Under the pieces are notes generated by a model that saw only the letters and a program-made list of their open reading frames with translations, did not search any database and was not told where the DNA came from. A stretch of DNA of 11,959 nucleotides, from positions 1 through 11,959 of the forward strand of contig JARIHM010000016.1 of NCBI GenBank assembly GCA_029288275.1, written 5' to 3'. The translations under genes were made by a program, and so were the position numbers. Numbering within the stretch: the stretch's first letter is position 1; every line of letters starts with the position of its first letter. This document shows, one piece after another, positions 11,820-11,959 of the stretch. This DNA is from Candidatus Saccharimonadota bacterium. Its GTDB lineage: Bacteria; Patescibacteriota; Saccharimonadia; UBA4664.

Positions 11820-11959
11820 TTACGCCGCCTCGGTCTCGTCGTTGTCCTCATTTTGGCCCTTACCACGGCTCACACCGCCTTCATGGCCTGCCTGCTGGAC
11901 GTCTTTCTTGTCGCGGTTGGCAAAGTTGCCGGGATTGTTTTCCTTGCCCTGCTGTCGGC
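11820..11959 (-). CDS. KGG/con-10/GsiB-like stress protein (partial)
   Basis: The C-terminal 45 residues are present; the gene runs off the right edge. The segment NPGNFANRDKKDVQQAGHEG followed by GVSRGKGQ matches the short hydrophilic KGG repeat seen in con-10, GsiB and group 1 LEA-like stress proteins, which are small, disordered, glycine-rich proteins raised during desiccation or general stress. An acidic tail (NEDNDETEAA) ends the protein. It converges on the zinc-protein cluster, with the hairpin 11774-11800 between them. Confidence 0.7.
   Translation of the reverse strand, partial: RQQGKENNPGNFANRDKKDVQQAGHEGGVSRGKGQNEDNDETEAA

Overview
The window looks like a chromosome segment of a Patescibacteria/CPR bacterium, most likely Candidatus Saccharibacteria (TM7). 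This is an inference from several signs: an ordinary bacterial uvrC, a very short SecG, a holin-like YvlD-type membrane protein, an orphan membrane-anchored oligopeptide-binding protein without permease genes, a sortase operon, many tiny orphan proteins, tight stop/start overlaps and some apparently leaderless genes. UGA behaves as a stop codon (for example at 2058-2060 and 11249-11251), which argues against the CPR lineages that recode UGA. The sequence is moderately GC-rich with short AT-rich intergenic regions, and its sigma70-type promoters and intrinsic terminators are unusually easy to read.

Layout. 1-102: the end of an unknown + strand gene and its terminator. 101-1305 (minus): a secreted protein ending in LPRTG-Ser-Arg, overlapping a sortase that lacks the expected catalytic arginine. 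1306-1561: an AT-rich divergent promoter region with no gene. 1562-2384 (+): three tandem, mutually homologous small coiled-coil proteins and a UUCG-loop terminator. 2394-2952 (minus): a complete transcription unit for a SWIM-like zinc protein. 2965-4795: a class A FAD monooxygenase divergent from a MarR-family regulator, which is probably leaderless. 4796-4951: a seven-codon ORF resembling the N terminus of an SRAP protein, and a hairpin. 4952-6311 (minus): a histidine phosphatase and, upstream of it, a Gly/Tyr-rich single-pass membrane protein. 6405-6602 (minus): tRNA-Leu(CAG) with its own promoter and terminator. 6586-8892 (minus): an operon of a holin-like membrane protein, secG and an extracellular solute-binding protein. 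9011-9489 (+): an orphan His/Trp-rich protein. 9482-11038 (minus): uvrC, probably leaderless and divergent from a + strand cluster (11081-11812) of three tiny basic Cys-containing proteins. 11820-11959 (minus): the 3' end of a KGG/con-10/GsiB-like stress protein.

How the parts fit. The recognisable genes cover surface display (sortase plus substrate), export and peptide capture (SecG, binding protein), nucleotide excision repair (UvrC), detoxification with its regulator (FAD monooxygenase, MarR), tRNA and stress tolerance. The least explained parts are the coiled-coil triplet, the anchor-less LPRTG protein with its altered sortase, the SWIM-like protein, and the Cys-rich mini-protein cluster next to uvrC. 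No CRISPR array, insertion sequence or phage structural gene was seen.
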